Notes under the pieces: model-generated
Seen by the model: the letters and a program-made list of their open reading frames with translations, nothing else
Told to the model about the DNA's origin: nothing
Databases searched by the model: none
In this document: piece after piece, positions 63,260 to 64,000 of the stretch
Layout of the letters: every line of letters starts with the position of its first letter
Numbering within the stretch: the first letter of the stretch is position 1
DNA from: Paramecium pentaurelia
Lineage: Eukaryota; Ciliophora; Oligohymenophorea; Peniculida; Parameciidae
DNA length: 64,000 nucleotides
Direction of reading: 5' to 3'
Assembly: GCA_905183005.1 (NCBI GenBank)
Contig: CAJJDO010000063.1
Span: 309,448 to 373,447 of the forward strand
Program-made: the position numbers and the translations under genes

Positions 63260-64000
63260 ATGAAGTTTGAATTAATTAGATTAAGGGTGAGTATTTTTAC
63301 AAATTTGATTGGCAGACCCTAGATAATACTATTTTTAATCAGAATTATTTAAAGATATACACATAATCTTTATTTTGAATAACATAAATTCATTAAAATT
63401 CTCATTGAAAGATAATAGATTTAAGAATATAATAAAAGGTTATCATTTTCTAATACTTATAAGAGTTCAATTTGTTAAATAAGTGAATTTGGAAAAGTTG
63501 TTGAATCTAGTAGTATTAATAATTATTGTCTTTGTGAATAAGCAATTCCAAAGATTGGGAAAACAATGTTTGCATTCTAAATGCTTAGTGGAACAAGTAT
63601 TCGTATTGGAATTGGATTCAGAGATATTATATAAAAAAATAATTATTAAAATTGTGGATTTGGGTTTGGGTATTAAATATTAATCATAATAGATCATATT
63701 TAATACGTTAAGATGGTTATACATTCTCACATCATAATAAAGATGTAGACAATAAATAATTATCATTCACTTTTACAAGTAATGATATAATAATAATGGA
63801 AGTTAGTATTGAACATAAATATATTAAATGGACTAAATAAAATAATCCATTTCTAATACTTGTAACTATCAAATCTATTATTAGTAGTAGCAAATAGATA
63901 CATCAATATCATAAGAATTATATCCATGTGTTAATATTTATTAATCTAAACTTAAAATATTCGATAATATTCCAAATTTATAATTAAAATGAAATAATTT
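63260..64000 (+). CDS. SPRY-domain protein, 3' end outside the window
   Basis: ATG at 63260 (MKFELIRLRVSIFTNLIGRP) begins a frame with one 23-nt intron at 63670-63692. From about residue 60 the protein has SPRY/B30.2 landmarks: AIPKIGKTMFAFQMLSGTSI, then IRIGIGFRDI, then NCGFGFGSYLIRQDGYTFSH, NKQLSFTFTSNDIIIMEVSI and KYIKWTKQNN. The GxGSYxIxxDGxTxSH block is split by the intron, which confirms the splice. SPRY domains are protein-interaction modules. The first 55 residues are basic and hydrophobic without a recognised domain. The frame is open to the window edge, so the rest of the gene continues beyond 64000. Confidence 0.75.

Noticed and set aside
1..64000. Reading the window with the standard genetic code
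   Set aside because: Conserved proteins (DPH5, phosphatase, ARL, arrestin) are full length only with TAA/TAG as Gln, and they end at TGA at the expected family length.
1..64000. CRISPR arrays, bacterial insertion sequences or telomere repeats
   Set aside because: No regularly spaced repeats, no transposase and no runs of the ciliate telomere motif were seen; only microsatellites and the WD40 array repeat.

Overview
The window is AT-rich nuclear DNA of a ciliate, almost certainly Paramecium. Reading frames only make sense if TAA and TAG encode Gln and TGA is the sole stop. Introns are tiny (about 20-32 nt, GT...AG, mostly starting GTA and ending TAG or AAG). Intergenic gaps in the left part are tens of bases. 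Families typical of Paramecium are present, such as many-repeat WD40 proteins and TLDc proteins. In the standard code nearly every gene looks shattered. All models were translated by eye; for the intact multi-exon genes, exon sums divisible by 3 were used as a check.

Left part (1-11 kb): compact and ordinary. It holds the 3' end of a coiled-coil gene, a single-pass membrane protein, a dual-specificity phosphatase, a coiled-coil protein, diphthine synthase (DPH5), two more coiled-coil proteins, a frameshifted coiled-coil gene, a polyQ protein, an ARF-like GTPase lacking the catalytic Gln, and a TLDc protein. Start codons of divergent neighbours lie only 10 and 23 nt apart.

Middle (11-30 kb): two giant genes of STAND/GTPase type. 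The minus-strand gene (11352-18335) is an uninterrupted 2327-residue NACHT-WD40 protein. The plus-strand gene (22237-30206) is a roughly 2630-residue VLIG/URGCP-like large GTPase with a C-terminal Cys/His finger and a vWA domain. Between them lies a partly coding stretch, including a frame with four internal TGA codons.

Right part (30-64 kb): gene-poor and decayed. It holds a broken cysteine-rich multi-TM surface protein, a broken WD40 paralogue, several other broken frames, an intact arrestin-like gene, and an intact 15-repeat WD40 gene. The last is partly duplicated by an assembly artefact: 984 identical bases on both sides of a single N at 52762. At the right end are two compact divergent small genes and the 5' part of a SPRY-domain gene that runs off the window.

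The contrast between the intact compact left part and the decayed right part suggests an accessory or fast-evolving segment, not uniformly poor sequence. Several one-base homopolymer lesions could still be sequencing errors.
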